Positions 24,148 through 31,709 of a stretch of 48,824 nt of DNA are shown one piece after another. Origin of the DNA: an uncultured Eubacteriales bacterium (GTDB lineage: Bacteria > Bacillota > Clostridia > Oscillospirales > Acutalibacteraceae); NCBI GenBank assembly GCA_949296825.1, contig CASFQZ010000079.1, forward strand, positions 1 through 48,824, given 5' to 3'. Position 1 is the stretch's first letter. Every line of letters begins with the position of its first letter. The notes under the pieces are model-generated. The model did not search any database, had not been told where the DNA came from, and saw only the letters and a list, made by a program, of their open reading frames with translations. The position numbers and the translations under genes are program-made.

Positions 24148-25107
24148 TTATTGCGCCGGCAGATCGGTCAGGGCGTAAAATTCATAGCCCTGCGCCCGAG
24201 CGCCGTCGATAATGCGCGCCATGGCGGCGGCATTGTCGGAGGAGACGGAGTGCAGCAGGAGGATCGCGCCGGGATGCAGGCGGGATATTACCGTATCATA
24301 GGCATAATCCGCGCCCTTCTGGTTATTCTCATCCCAGTCGGCATACGCCAGCGACCAGAAGGCGGCGGTAAAGCCCTGGGCATTGACCTCAGACAGCGCG
24401 TATTCGCTGTAGGCGCCCTCGGGGAAGCGAAAATAGGGCGCGCAATAACCGAAGTTCTGACGCATATGATTGTCGAAGGCCTCCAGTTGGGCGGCAATCT
24501 GCGCGCCGGTCAGGGTCGAGAAATCCGGATGGGTGTCGGAATGATTACCGACAATATGCCCCTCGCGGATCATCCGGGCGGTCAGCTCCGGCTCCGATTC
24601 CACCTGATACAGCGTACAGAAAAAGGCTGCCGGGACATTTTTCTCCTTCAAGACATCCAGAATCTTGCCGGTATTGCCGTTCTCGTACCCACAGTCAAAG
24701 GTCAGATAGAGCCGCTTGCCCTCCGACACCGCGTCATAGGTGACGGCGCTGCAATCATGCGCGTCAAACCAGCGCTGACTTTCCACCGAAATCGAATGGG
24801 GCTTGCCGTCTTTGGCGACGCCGTAGCTGTGCTCGATCTTCTCCGTGGATCGCCCGGCAGCGTTTTCGGGATCGGCGGCGGTATAGTGTACGGTTGCCAG
24901 CGGCGCAAAACCGGTCAGCGTATCCGGATCCTCGACGGCTTCCCCGGTTAAAATTCCATTTTTGACCACGGGTGCGGCAATTGTTGTGGCAAAACGTTCG
25001 AGAACCTCAGAGGTCTGAAAAGCACTTAATTGCTGAGCTTTTCCAACCAGTGGCAAACTAAGAGAAAAAATGAACACGAAAAAAATCGTTAACATTCTTT
25101 TATACAC
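24148..25107 (-). CDS. polysaccharide deacetylase, PdaA-like (delta-lactam type)
   Basis: 319 residues with a signal peptide or N-terminal anchor (MYKRMLTIFFVFIFSLSLPL). The NodB domain has motif 1 TFDCGYENG at about 133-141 and motif 2 GNHSDTHPDF near 186-195 (zinc His pair), then FRFPEGAYSE as motif 3 and LLLHSVSSDN near the C-terminus (motif 5 His). The GYENG and HPDF context matches PdaA enzymes, which de-N-acetylate muramic acid for delta-lactam formation in spore cortex. In ordinary NodB enzymes motif 1 reads TFDDG; PdaA has Asn at the second Asp, and here it is Cys. GGAGG precedes the ATG. A role in the spore or vegetative wall cannot be chosen from sequence alone. Confidence 0.85.
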   Translation of the reverse strand: MYKRMLTIFFVFIFSLSLPLVGKAQQLSAFQTSEVLERFATTIAAPVVKNGILTGEAVEDPDTLTGFAPLATVHYTAADPENAAGRSTEKIEHSYGVAKDGKPHSISVESQRWFDAHDCSAVTYDAVSEGKRLYLTFDCGYENGNTGKILDVLKEKNVPAAFFCTLYQVESEPELTARMIREGHIVGNHSDTHPDFSTLTGAQIAAQLEAFDNHMRQNFGYCAPYFRFPEGAYSEYALSEVNAQGFTAAFWSLAYADWDENNQKGADYAYDTVISRLHPGAILLLHSVSSDNAAAMARIIDGARAQGYEFYALTDLPAQ

Positions 25108-25167
25108 ATATTTTTCCTCCTTTTTCTTTATCCAATATTATTTATTCCACCAATAAAAAAATTTATA

Positions 25168-25207
25168 CAAAAAATCACCGGCACCACTTTTTGCCGGTGA
25201 TTTCTCA
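25168..25207 (-). terminator. second of two tandem terminators after the RHH gene
   Basis: Read leftward, ATCACCGGC (25193-25201) pairs with GCCGGTGAT (25174-25182) over 9 bases around a 10-base loop, followed by TTTTTG and more T. It lies 35 bases beyond the first terminator and about 60 bases before the deacetylase start. Confidence 0.8.
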
Positions 25208-25232
25208 ATATAGAACAAAAATTCAAAGGAAA

Positions 25233-25268
25233 TAAAAAAACAGAAGGGAGGGTCACTCCTTTCTGTTT
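25233..25268 (-). terminator. first of two tandem terminators after the RHH gene
   Basis: Read leftward, ACAGAAAGGAG (25256-25266) pairs with CTCCCTTCTGT (25240-25250) with one G-T pair around a 5-base loop, followed by TTTTTTTATTT. Confidence 0.85.
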
Positions 25269-25303
25269 TTGCTTTCTCGCTTGTTCAGACCCGTCGAAAG
25301 GGC

Positions 25304-25507
25304 TTATTTTTCGACGTCGCGGATCTGCGCGTGTTCCAGCGCCCACTCCAGCAGCATATTGATCAGTTCATTTCTGGAGCGGTTACTTTTTTCACTCAAA
25401 CGATTCAAGCGGTTCGCAGTTGCGTCCTTGACGCGGATGGAAAAGGTTTTGTAGCCATCCTCGCCTTTGATTGCGGATTTTTTGGTGATAATCAATTTTT
25501 CATCCAT
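25304..25507 (-). CDS. small ribbon-helix-helix DNA-binding protein
   Basis: 67 residues from the ATG at 25507 (GAGGTG 6 bases upstream; the GTG at 25516 lies in the ribosome site itself). A beta strand TFSIRV near residue 23 and helices ATANRLNRLSEKSNRSRNEL and INMLLEWALEHA give the MetJ/Arc fold, which works as a dimer with the strand in the major groove. No toxin gene is adjacent, so it is not an obvious antitoxin. It lies alone between an AT-rich upstream region and two tandem terminators. An ACAGATTT/AAATCTGT inverted repeat in its promoter (25535-25568) may be its own operator. Confidence 0.8.
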   Translation of the reverse strand: MDEKLIITKKSAIKGEDGYKTFSIRVKDATANRLNRLSEKSNRSRNELINMLLEWALEHAQIRDVEK

Positions 25508-25525
25508 TTTAAACACCTCAATACT

Positions 25526-25568
25526 ATCATACCGACAGATTTTGAAAAATATATGTTAATAAATCTGT
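25526..25568 (-). promoter_or_regulatory. RHH promoter with inverted-repeat operator candidate
   Basis: The -10 TATGAT (25526-25531) is clear; the -35 position is not. Directly upstream, ACAGATTT (25535-25542) and AAATCTGT (25561-25568) form a perfect inverted repeat with an 18-base AT-rich spacer. Arm centres are 26 bases apart, about two and a half helix turns. The position suggests autoregulation by the RHH protein. The remaining bases to 25767 are AT-rich and hold nothing else that I recognise beyond a weak CAGTG/CGCTG hairpin near 25670-25690. Confidence 0.45.
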
Positions 25569-25767
25569 GAGAAACGTGAACAAAATCGTTTATTTTGATA
25601 AAACAGACAAATACCCATTAAAAACAGAGAAAATCTTTGTTGCTTATTAGAACTTTATTTTTCGTGAAAGCAGTGTCGCTTCGCTGTTTTTTCATCATTT
25701 CTTAACGATTTCGCGCCGTTTTCTCCGCAACGCAACTGACGTCAAATTCCCTGCCGCGCCGATGGCT

Positions 25768-27066
25768 TCACCCCAGAAGCACATCAATCACCGGCGTGAT
25801 TAAGCGGGGCTTCACCACCGGCAGACGGAAGGTCACCTCGCCGGATTCCCGGTTTTCCTCATACAGGATCTCGCTGTAATCGTGCAGGAAGCGGGCGTAG
25901 GTCAGCTTTCCCGCCAGGTTCTGCACCGTCAAATGGGCAAAGGGATAAACCTGCAGGTGGATATACAGATGGGTGCCGTCCTCCTTCTGAGTCAGACGGG
26001 TTCCGGCGGGCGCGGTGAATTCCGGCTCCGCCATGGTACAGCCGTAAATGGAATCGCTGTTATATTTCATCCAGCCGGCGTAGGCGGCGAGCGCCGCTTC
26101 AGCGCGGTCGTCAAAATATCCTCTGCCGGTAGGTCCGACATTCATCAACAGATTGCCGCCCAGCGACACGGTATTGATCAGCATATTGACCAGCATCTCC
26201 GGCGATTTCCAGCTCATTTCATCCCGATAATAGCCCCAGGAGCCGGAGAAGGTCTGACACGCCTCCCAGGTGACCAGCTCGCCGGTCGTCTCGTGGGTAA
26301 TCCAGCGGGTTGGCTGCACCTGCTCGGGGGTCCAGAGATCCTGCTCCAAATCGGCGCGGTTGTCGATGAGGATGCCGGGCTGCAAGGAGCGCGCCAGGGC
26401 GATCAGCTGCTCCGACTCCCACTGGTCCCTGCCCTTGCCGCCGCCGAACTGCATCCACGACGGAGCACTGGAGGTTTTGGGGTCGGCGGGGTAGGAAAAA
26501 TCAAACCAGAGGATATCGATTTTTCCGTAATTGGTCAGAAGCTCGCGCACCTGATTGCGCATATATTCCGCGTATTTTTTCATATTCCTGCCCCGGTCCT
26601 GCTGTTCGGCGTCAGGGTCATTGCGGCGGGGATGGAGAATATCAATCGGAAAATCCGGATGGTGCCAGTCGATCAGCGAATAATAAAACCCGATCTTTAG
26701 CCCCTCGGCGCGGAAAGCGTCCACATATTCGCGCACAATATCCCGCCCAAAGGGGGTGTTGGTGGCTTTATAGTCGGTATATGCCGTATCAAACAGACAG
26801 AAGCCCTCGTGGTGCTTGGTGGTCAGAACGGCGTATTTCATGCCCGCCGCCTTCGCCTGCTTGGCCCATTCCCGCGCGTCCAGCATATCGGGGTTAAACT
26901 GTTCAAAATACCGCTGGTATTTTTCTTCCGGCGTGCATTCCTGATGCTTGACCCACTCATGGCGGGCAGGCAGGGCATACAAGCCGAAATGGATGAACAT
27001 ACCGAAGCGGTCATGACGGAACCATTCGGTGCTGCCTGGGGTTTTCCGGACAACGTAACTTGACAT
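25768..27066 (-). CDS. alpha-L-fucosidase, glycoside hydrolase family 29
   Basis: 432 residues. The GH29 TIM barrel begins with WFRHDRFGMFIHFGLYALP at about 15-33, followed by KAAGMKYAVLTTKHHEGFCLFD and IDILWFDFSYP, where the Asp of WFDF is the expected catalytic nucleophile of this retaining family. NLLMNVGPTGRG is also typical. The C-terminus is a short beta domain. No signal peptide, so it acts on imported fucosylated oligosaccharides in the cytoplasm. AAGGAG lies upstream of the ATG. It starts 20 bases after the metallophosphoesterase and probably shares its promoter. The acid/base residue cannot be placed from sequence alone. Fucose is common in mucin and milk glycans, which fits the other glycosidases in the window. 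Confidence 0.92.
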   Translation of the reverse strand: MSSYVVRKTPGSTEWFRHDRFGMFIHFGLYALPARHEWVKHQECTPEEKYQRYFEQFNPDMLDAREWAKQAKAAGMKYAVLTTKHHEGFCLFDTAYTDYKATNTPFGRDIVREYVDAFRAEGLKIGFYYSLIDWHHPDFPIDILHPRRNDPDAEQQDRGRNMKKYAEYMRNQVRELLTNYGKIDILWFDFSYPADPKTSSAPSWMQFGGGKGRDQWESEQLIALARSLQPGILIDNRADLEQDLWTPEQVQPTRWITHETTGELVTWEACQTFSGSWGYYRDEMSWKSPEMLVNMLINTVSLGGNLLMNVGPTGRGYFDDRAEAALAAYAGWMKYNSDSIYGCTMAEPEFTAPAGTRLTQKEDGTHLYIHLQVYPFAHLTVQNLAGKLTYARFLHDYSEILYEENRESGEVTFRLPVVKPRLITPVIDVLLG

Positions 27067-27086
27067 GGGATATGCTCCTTTTCAGG

Positions 27087-28511
27087 TTATTTTGTTTTTC
27101 TTTCAAAAACCGCGTGATAATTGTTGAACGCGGGATTGACCAGCTCCTTGACCGTATGCTCGATGTCGGCGAGGGTACGCTGCACGCTGTCCTTTTTCAG
27201 CGCCTTTACCGGCAGGACGGCGCAGACCCGTCGGGGCAGGGACGCCGCGTCCGCCATCACCTGATAGAGGGGCGTGGAGGGAGCGTGGGGGTGCATGGTG
27301 CCGTCAAAGACCGAAAGGAAGATCTCATAAACCAGCGTAATCAGCTTCTCCTCCTTGCACTGGGCGGCGGCTTTTTTATCAATGCCCTTGCCGAGGGTAA
27401 AGAAATTGATGATGGAGGCGGCTTTTTTAACCGAATCGTTTTTCAGATGCCTGACCGCCACACGGATCAGGCCATAGGGCACCTTAACGGTCGAAAAATC
27501 CAGCCCGTAGCCGCGCAGCTGGTTGGTCAGCGCCTCTCTGCCCTTGTCGGCATTATCCACCAGATTTTTGACCACACCCAGCGTATGGTCGCGGATAAAA
27601 TCAGCGCCCAGCGTCTTCCCCTGATACGTAAAGCTCTTTAAGGTCATCACATCCATCTGCGCGCGCTTCTCATCCAGGGTAAAATAGGTATAGGGCGCGG
27701 GATAGCCGCAGATGGAGCCGAGGTTGATCTGATACAGGGTATTGCCCTTGGCAGTGGTGAGCTTGGCGGTGCGCTGCATATGGGAATGTCCGACAAAAAT
27801 ATATTCGAGCCCCGCATCCGCCAGCGTTTCCGCCATTTCCTGCCAATCGCCGATCAGCATCCCGCCGTTGACCAGCTTGGAAATGCAGGGCATGATCAGA
27901 TGGTGCTGCATGGCGACGATCTCATCGCCCGCCTCTTTGGCATCCCGGATCTGCTGTAAAATCCACGCCAGATGCTCCGGGCTGTAGCCAGCCTTGCCGC
28001 TGCCGTTCTGGTCGTCGTTCAGCCCCAGCAGCCGGAAGCCGTCCTTGATTTTGGCACAATAGGAGGACGAACCGTTGGGATGGACAAATTCCGAAATACA
28101 GCCCTTGACGCCGTATTCATAATAAAATTCCCGCAGCTCGGCGGGGGTCATGGTCTCCACATCGCCGGTGATAACCCGATCGCCCTCATAGCGAGCGGCA
28201 TCCTCGGAGCAGCACCAATCGTGCGTGGCATAGACCACAAAGACCGGTTTTTTCCTGGCGAGGGCGTCGATTTTTTCCTTCATCTCCCAATGGCTGACCT
28301 TTTCGCCATCGTTGGACAAATCGCCAGCCAAAAGCACCGCGTCACAGTCTCCGGCGCCAATTAGATGGAACGCGGCGTCGACAATCGCGCCGCTTTCCGC
28401 CAGACATTTCTGATCGGTGGAGCTGCGGGTCTCATAGGCGGAGCCGGTGATACCCAGGGAAGGGGAGTAGTAATGCATATCCGCTAAAAGCGCCAATTTA
28501 CAACGATTCAT
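27087..28511 (-). CDS. calcineurin-like metallophosphoesterase
   Basis: 474 residues. The phosphoesterase core (about 1-260) carries ADMHYY at 10-15 (DxH), AGDLSNDGEK near 61-70 (GDxxxDG), and ATHDW in the place of the usual GNHD, then AMQHHLIMP and GHSHMQR as the C-terminal metal sites. The Asn-to-Thr change in the third motif is a notable departure. The C-terminal ~210 residues form an additional mostly helical domain of unknown function. No signal peptide, so cytoplasmic; the substrate could be a phosphosugar, a nucleotide or a lipid. It is the first gene of a two-gene operon with the fucosidase. Confidence 0.83.
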   Translation of the reverse strand: MNRCKLALLADMHYYSPSLGITGSAYETRSSTDQKCLAESGAIVDAAFHLIGAGDCDAVLLAGDLSNDGEKVSHWEMKEKIDALARKKPVFVVYATHDWCCSEDAARYEGDRVITGDVETMTPAELREFYYEYGVKGCISEFVHPNGSSSYCAKIKDGFRLLGLNDDQNGSGKAGYSPEHLAWILQQIRDAKEAGDEIVAMQHHLIMPCISKLVNGGMLIGDWQEMAETLADAGLEYIFVGHSHMQRTAKLTTAKGNTLYQINLGSICGYPAPYTYFTLDEKRAQMDVMTLKSFTYQGKTLGADFIRDHTLGVVKNLVDNADKGREALTNQLRGYGLDFSTVKVPYGLIRVAVRHLKNDSVKKAASIINFFTLGKGIDKKAAAQCKEEKLITLVYEIFLSVFDGTMHPHAPSTPLYQVMADAASLPRRVCAVLPVKALKKDSVQRTLADIEHTVKELVNPAFNNYHAVFERKTK

Positions 28512-28548
28512 TATCTTTACCTCACGTTCTCTTCTTATACCAAAGGGT

Positions 28549-28577
28549 AGTTTACCATATTTTTCCCGCGCTTACAA
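28549..28577 (-). promoter_or_regulatory. sigma-A promoter of the phosphoesterase-fucosidase operon
   Basis: Reading leftward: -35 TTGTAA (28572-28577), 17-base spacer, extended -10 TGG-TAAACT (28549-28554), about 38 bases before the ATG at 28511. Confidence 0.55.
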
Positions 28578-28615
28578 TGGCGGTTCTTTGCCAAAAATTC
28601 AATGGATTTTCTATG

Positions 28616-28657
28616 AAAAAAGACGAAAAGAAGCCCGGAAGAGCTCCTCTTCCGGGC
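28616..28657 (-). terminator. intrinsic terminator after the cohesin-dockerin gene
   Basis: Read leftward, GCCCGGAAGAG (28647-28657) pairs with CTCTTCCGGGC (28633-28643), 11 perfect pairs with a 3-base loop, followed by TTCTTTTCGTCTTTTTT. Confidence 0.88.
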
Positions 28658-28665
28658 ATGATCTG

Positions 28666-31107
28666 TCAATCAAAGGTATCCAGCCTTACCGCCACACGCA
28701 AAATCATGCGCGCGTCGGAGGACAAGATTTTGCCGTCTTTGTCCACATCGCTGGACAGTGTCTGTATCTCATCCAGCGTCTGCAGCCGCACCGCAGCGCG
28801 CAGCGCCAGACGGGCATCGGCGGTGGTGACTTGCCCGTTGCCGTCCACATCACCGAGCATATAAACCGGCTCGGTCGGCGCAGGAACGGTGGGCTGGGTC
28901 GGCGCCGTCGGAAGGGTCGGCGCCGTGCTCGGCACGGTGGGTCGGGTCGGCGCCGTGCTCGGCTCCGTAGGACGAGTCGGCGCCGTGCTCGGCTCCGTTG
29001 TCGAGGGCTCCGTCGTCGAAGGCTCCGTTGTCGAGGGCTCCGTCGTCGAAGGCTCCGTCGTTGAGGGCTCCGTCGTTGAGGGCTCCGTCGTCGTTGGCGC
29101 TGTCGTCTCCGGCGGCAGGGTCGAAGGCGGCTCCGTGTTGGGGATATCGTCTACATAACTGGAAGACGGCTTGTTCCAAACGACACGATACTCGCCGCAG
29201 ATACTGCACCGCCACGCCAAGGGGCTGCCGGTCCAGATATGGGCATTGGAATCGTTATATTCCGCATCAAACTCCGTGCCGCAGACCGTGCAGGTATGGT
29301 GCTTTAAGCCGGCGGCTTTACAAGTCGCCGAGCGAACAACGGTACCCGTGTCCTTCGTATGTCCCTTGGCGGGGACTTCCTCCGTTTTCAGCACAACACC
29401 GCAGCGCATACAGGTAAAGGTTCTGACACCGGGCTCGGTGCAGGTCGGCTCTTTGGTCACCGAACCGGTATTGGTCAAATGTCCCAGCGCGGCAACCGGC
29501 TCTTTGAAGCTGTCGCCGCAAATGGTACAGGTAAAGGTTTTTTCACCAGCCTCGGTACAGGTAGGCGCTTTGGTCTGACTGCCGGTATCGTAAATATGCT
29601 CATGGGTCAGGCGGACCGTCACCGAATAGGTCTGCCCGTCGGAGACCGCGATGGAAACGACGAAGCTTGTCTTTCCGCTGTGCAGCGCGTCCCGCGCCGC
29701 CGCCTGTACCGCCTCCTGCGACAGCACAACACTGTCGCCCCGCTGAGTCAGACCGGCGCTGCTGCCGGAAATCAGCGTATGAGTATAAAAATACAGCGGA
29801 ATGACCAGCTCGCCGCCGCTATTATAATGATAAGAGACCTCGGAAACCGGCGCGGCGGAGCCGTAGCTGACACAGTGCAGCTGCGCATTCTGCACCGCGT
29901 CGCTTTCGTTCCTGTAGGTTATCTGCTGGCTGAAAATCTGTTTCTGGGAGGTTCCGCCGAAATCCACATTTTCAAAAACATGGAAAACCAGCCCGTTGAC
30001 CTGCTCTGCCGTCAGGGAGCGCAGCGCGCTGTCATTCGTGCCACCGTAAAAGCCTCTGACATTTTTGGAAAGATAAATATCCTTGGAGACTCTGCCGGCG
30101 GGAATATAATAGATCTGGCAGGTATCCAGCCGGTTGCCGTTTTCGTCCTCGTCCCAGCGGTAAATGATGCCGTCGTCGGTGAAATACCGGGAGCGATCCG
30201 AAAATTCTGCTTCGGTGAATTCCATCGCGATACTCTCAAGGGCTGGCAAACCGCTAAACGCCTCAACCGGATATTCCGCCACATCCTCCGCTTCACTGCG
30301 CAGGGCGACGCCAAAAACAATATGCTTCAAAAACTCCATTTTGGTCCCGGAAGCAGTGTTGCCGAAGGCGGTAGTGCTGATTGCCTGCGGATTTTGATGG
30401 GGCGGCGCAAAATAAGCGGTATCGACCGCCTGCGCCGGCTTCGTAAGCGCAAAACGGAGATCAATCGCCGTGTCGGTTCCGCCGGGGAAATATCCGACCG
30501 CCCCGCCCTCTTTATATTGCAGCGCCTTCGACACACGAACCGTCAAATCGTCACAGGAGGGTGTAAAGAGCTGCTCGTTGACCTCCACGCGATTTTCGAC
30601 CACCTGCATGGTATACGCTGCCGCGTCATCGCGGAGGGCCTTGAACGCAAATTTATACAGCGGCACCGTCCCCCGGGCGGGAATGGAAGCCTCCGTCACC
30701 TGCATCGCCTTGTCCTTCATCATAAAGGCGAAGGAAACATAGCCCATACCATCCTCTTTGTCCGGATACCCGGCGGCGGTCCCCGCCGCGAATTCCATCC
30801 GGTCGGCATAGGGGTTCACCTGCAAGCCGGCGCGCTTTGCCGGTTCGCTTTTCGCGGAAGCAAACTGAAAGACGTTCAAATCATACGCCAAAACCAGCGA
30901 ACCGCTTTGCAGCCCCTGGATTTGGTCGGCGTAAACATAAACATAGAAAAACTGCCCCTGGACTGCGTCCACGGTGCCGTTCGCCCCGTTTACATCGCCG
31001 AGCACAAAGCCTGCCCCTTCGTCCGCCGCCAGAGCGATCGGCAGACCGGCGACAAGCAAAACAAAAGCCAACAACAAAGCCAGCGGCTTTTTCCAGAAAC
31101 GTTTCAT
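28666..31107 (-). CDS. large secreted protein: cohesin-like, BspA-type repeat, CxxC repeats, Thr/Pro linker, dockerin
   Basis: 813 residues from the ATG at 31107; GGAGG lies 7 bases upstream, and the promoter at 31139-31167 rules out the earlier in-frame ATG. In order: signal peptide (MKRFWKKPLALLLAFVLLVA); cohesin-like beta domain, about 35-190; a middle region with a BspA-like leucine-rich motif (FTDDGIIYRWD, then CQIYYIPAGR, near 320-345); three repeats with TCTEAG...TFTC-x2-CG and a fourth CxxC, about 510-645, which look like small zinc-ribbon modules; a TTEPS linker of seven units, about 670-705, continuing as Pro/Thr-rich to ~745; and a C-terminal dockerin (GDVDGNGQVTTADARLALR and SSDVDKDGKILSSDARMILR). 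Cohesin and dockerin in one chain suggests an adaptor scaffoldin that could bridge surface and catalytic proteins. No catalytic domain seen. Confidence 0.83.
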   Translation of the reverse strand: MKRFWKKPLALLLAFVLLVAGLPIALAADEGAGFVLGDVNGANGTVDAVQGQFFYVYVYADQIQGLQSGSLVLAYDLNVFQFASAKSEPAKRAGLQVNPYADRMEFAAGTAAGYPDKEDGMGYVSFAFMMKDKAMQVTEASIPARGTVPLYKFAFKALRDDAAAYTMQVVENRVEVNEQLFTPSCDDLTVRVSKALQYKEGGAVGYFPGGTDTAIDLRFALTKPAQAVDTAYFAPPHQNPQAISTTAFGNTASGTKMEFLKHIVFGVALRSEAEDVAEYPVEAFSGLPALESIAMEFTEAEFSDRSRYFTDDGIIYRWDEDENGNRLDTCQIYYIPAGRVSKDIYLSKNVRGFYGGTNDSALRSLTAEQVNGLVFHVFENVDFGGTSQKQIFSQQITYRNESDAVQNAQLHCVSYGSAAPVSEVSYHYNSGGELVIPLYFYTHTLISGSSAGLTQRGDSVVLSQEAVQAAARDALHSGKTSFVVSIAVSDGQTYSVTVRLTHEHIYDTGSQTKAPTCTEAGEKTFTCTICGDSFKEPVAALGHLTNTGSVTKEPTCTEPGVRTFTCMRCGVVLKTEEVPAKGHTKDTGTVVRSATCKAAGLKHHTCTVCGTEFDAEYNDSNAHIWTGSPLAWRCSICGEYRVVWNKPSSSYVDDIPNTEPPSTLPPETTAPTTTEPSTTEPSTTEPSTTEPSTTEPSTTEPSTTEPSTAPTRPTEPSTAPTRPTVPSTAPTLPTAPTQPTVPAPTEPVYMLGDVDGNGQVTTADARLALRAAVRLQTLDEIQTLSSDVDKDGKILSSDARMILRVAVRLDTFD
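28880..29095 (-). repeat. 15-base minisatellite encoding the TTEPS linker
   Basis: Seven in-frame 15-base units (28991-29095) of the form GGCTCCGTCGTCGAA alternate between two sequence variants, giving a partial 30-base super-repeat. Degenerate 30-base units (GGCGCCGTGCTCGGC type) continue to about 28880. The region encodes a Thr/Pro/Ser/Glu linker typical between scaffoldin domains. Unit number could vary by slippage. Confidence 0.85.
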
Positions 31108-31138
31108 ACCGGAACCTCCACATTCTGTTCTAATACTA

Positions 31139-31167
31139 ATCATACTATATCTTCATCTATAATACAA
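31139..31167 (-). promoter_or_regulatory. sigma-A promoter of the cohesin-dockerin gene
   Basis: Reading leftward: -35 TTGTAT (31162-31167), 17-base spacer, -10 TATGAT (31139-31144). It places the transcription start near 31132, so translation must begin at 31107. The rest of the divergent gap up to 31358 holds the opposing leader and an ACAAAG/CTTTGT hairpin near 31198-31222. Confidence 0.75.
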
Positions 31168-31290
31168 GGGATAATTTTCGCTTTCCCGTCAGCCTGCACA
31201 AAGAAAGGGGCGCCGCTTTGTCAAAATAAGGAAATTTTCATATCATTTGCTGAAAAATTTGCGTGTTTTCTGTAGATTTTTTCTGCCGGA

Positions 31291-31361
31291 TATGATAAAA
31301 TAAGCGCACGGCTGCCGGCTGCGCCGGCGCCAGTTTGTGATCTACGAGGTGTCACACAATG
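31291..31361 (+). promoter_or_regulatory. candidate -10 and leader of the DRTGG operon
   Basis: TATGAT (31291-31296) followed by AAAATAAG is a plausible -10; no -35 of quality is seen. The leader holds a GCCGGC-tgc-GCCGGC hairpin. A second weak stem, TGTGA (31336-31340) with TCACA (31352-31356), places the GAGGTG ribosome site in its loop just before the ATG at 31359. Confidence 0.35.
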
Positions 31362-31709
31362 AAAATCAGCGAAATCGTCGATATTCTGGAAGCCGACGTC
31401 ATCACCGGTGCGGATGCACTGGAGCGGGAGGTCTTTACCGTCTGCGGCAGCGACCTGATGAGCGATGTTCTGGCTTTTGTCAAGGAACAGGCGGTGCTTT
31501 TGACCGGGCTTGTGAACCCGCAGGTGATCCGCACGGCGGAAATGATGGACATGACCTGTATTGTTTTTGTCAGAGGGAAAAAACCAGACCTGAATATGAT
31601 CGAGCTTGCCAACGAAATGGAAATCGTGCTGCTGGGCACGGATTACGAGATGTTCACCGCCTGCGGACGTCTTTATACCAATGGGCTGCGCGGAAGAAGC
31701 GGAAAATGA
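31359..31709 (+). CDS. DRTGG-domain protein
   Basis: 116 residues that align by eye with the DRTGG domain: ISEIVDILEADVITG at the N-terminus, VTGRDLMSDVL-like CGSDLMSDVLAFV near 30-42, LLTGLVNPQVIRTAEMMDM and IVLLGTDYEMFTACGRLY. DRTGG domains occur beside CBS and Fe-S signalling proteins and in phosphotransacetylase, and are thought to bind a small ligand. GAGGTG precedes the ATG. The stop overlaps the next gene by 4 bases (ATGA). First gene of a three-gene operon with a serine-kinase-like ATPase and a HydS-like protein, a context repeated in many Clostridia. The ligand is unknown. Confidence 0.83.
   Translation: MKISEIVDILEADVITGADALEREVFTVCGSDLMSDVLAFVKEQAVLLTGLVNPQVIRTAEMMDMTCIVFVRGKKPDLNMIELANEMEIVLLGTDYEMFTACGRLYTNGLRGRSGK

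Noticed and set aside
25304-25507. RHH protein considered as an antitoxin
   Set aside because: No toxin-sized partner overlaps or follows; two terminators come next.
28880-29095. Tandem repeat considered as a CRISPR array
   Set aside because: Units are contiguous, without spacers, in frame, and encode a Thr/Pro linker; no cas genes.
29359-31275. 638-codon plus-strand open frame opposite the cohesin-dockerin gene
   Set aside because: Antisense shadow; the minus-strand protein has a signal peptide, domains, promoter and terminator.
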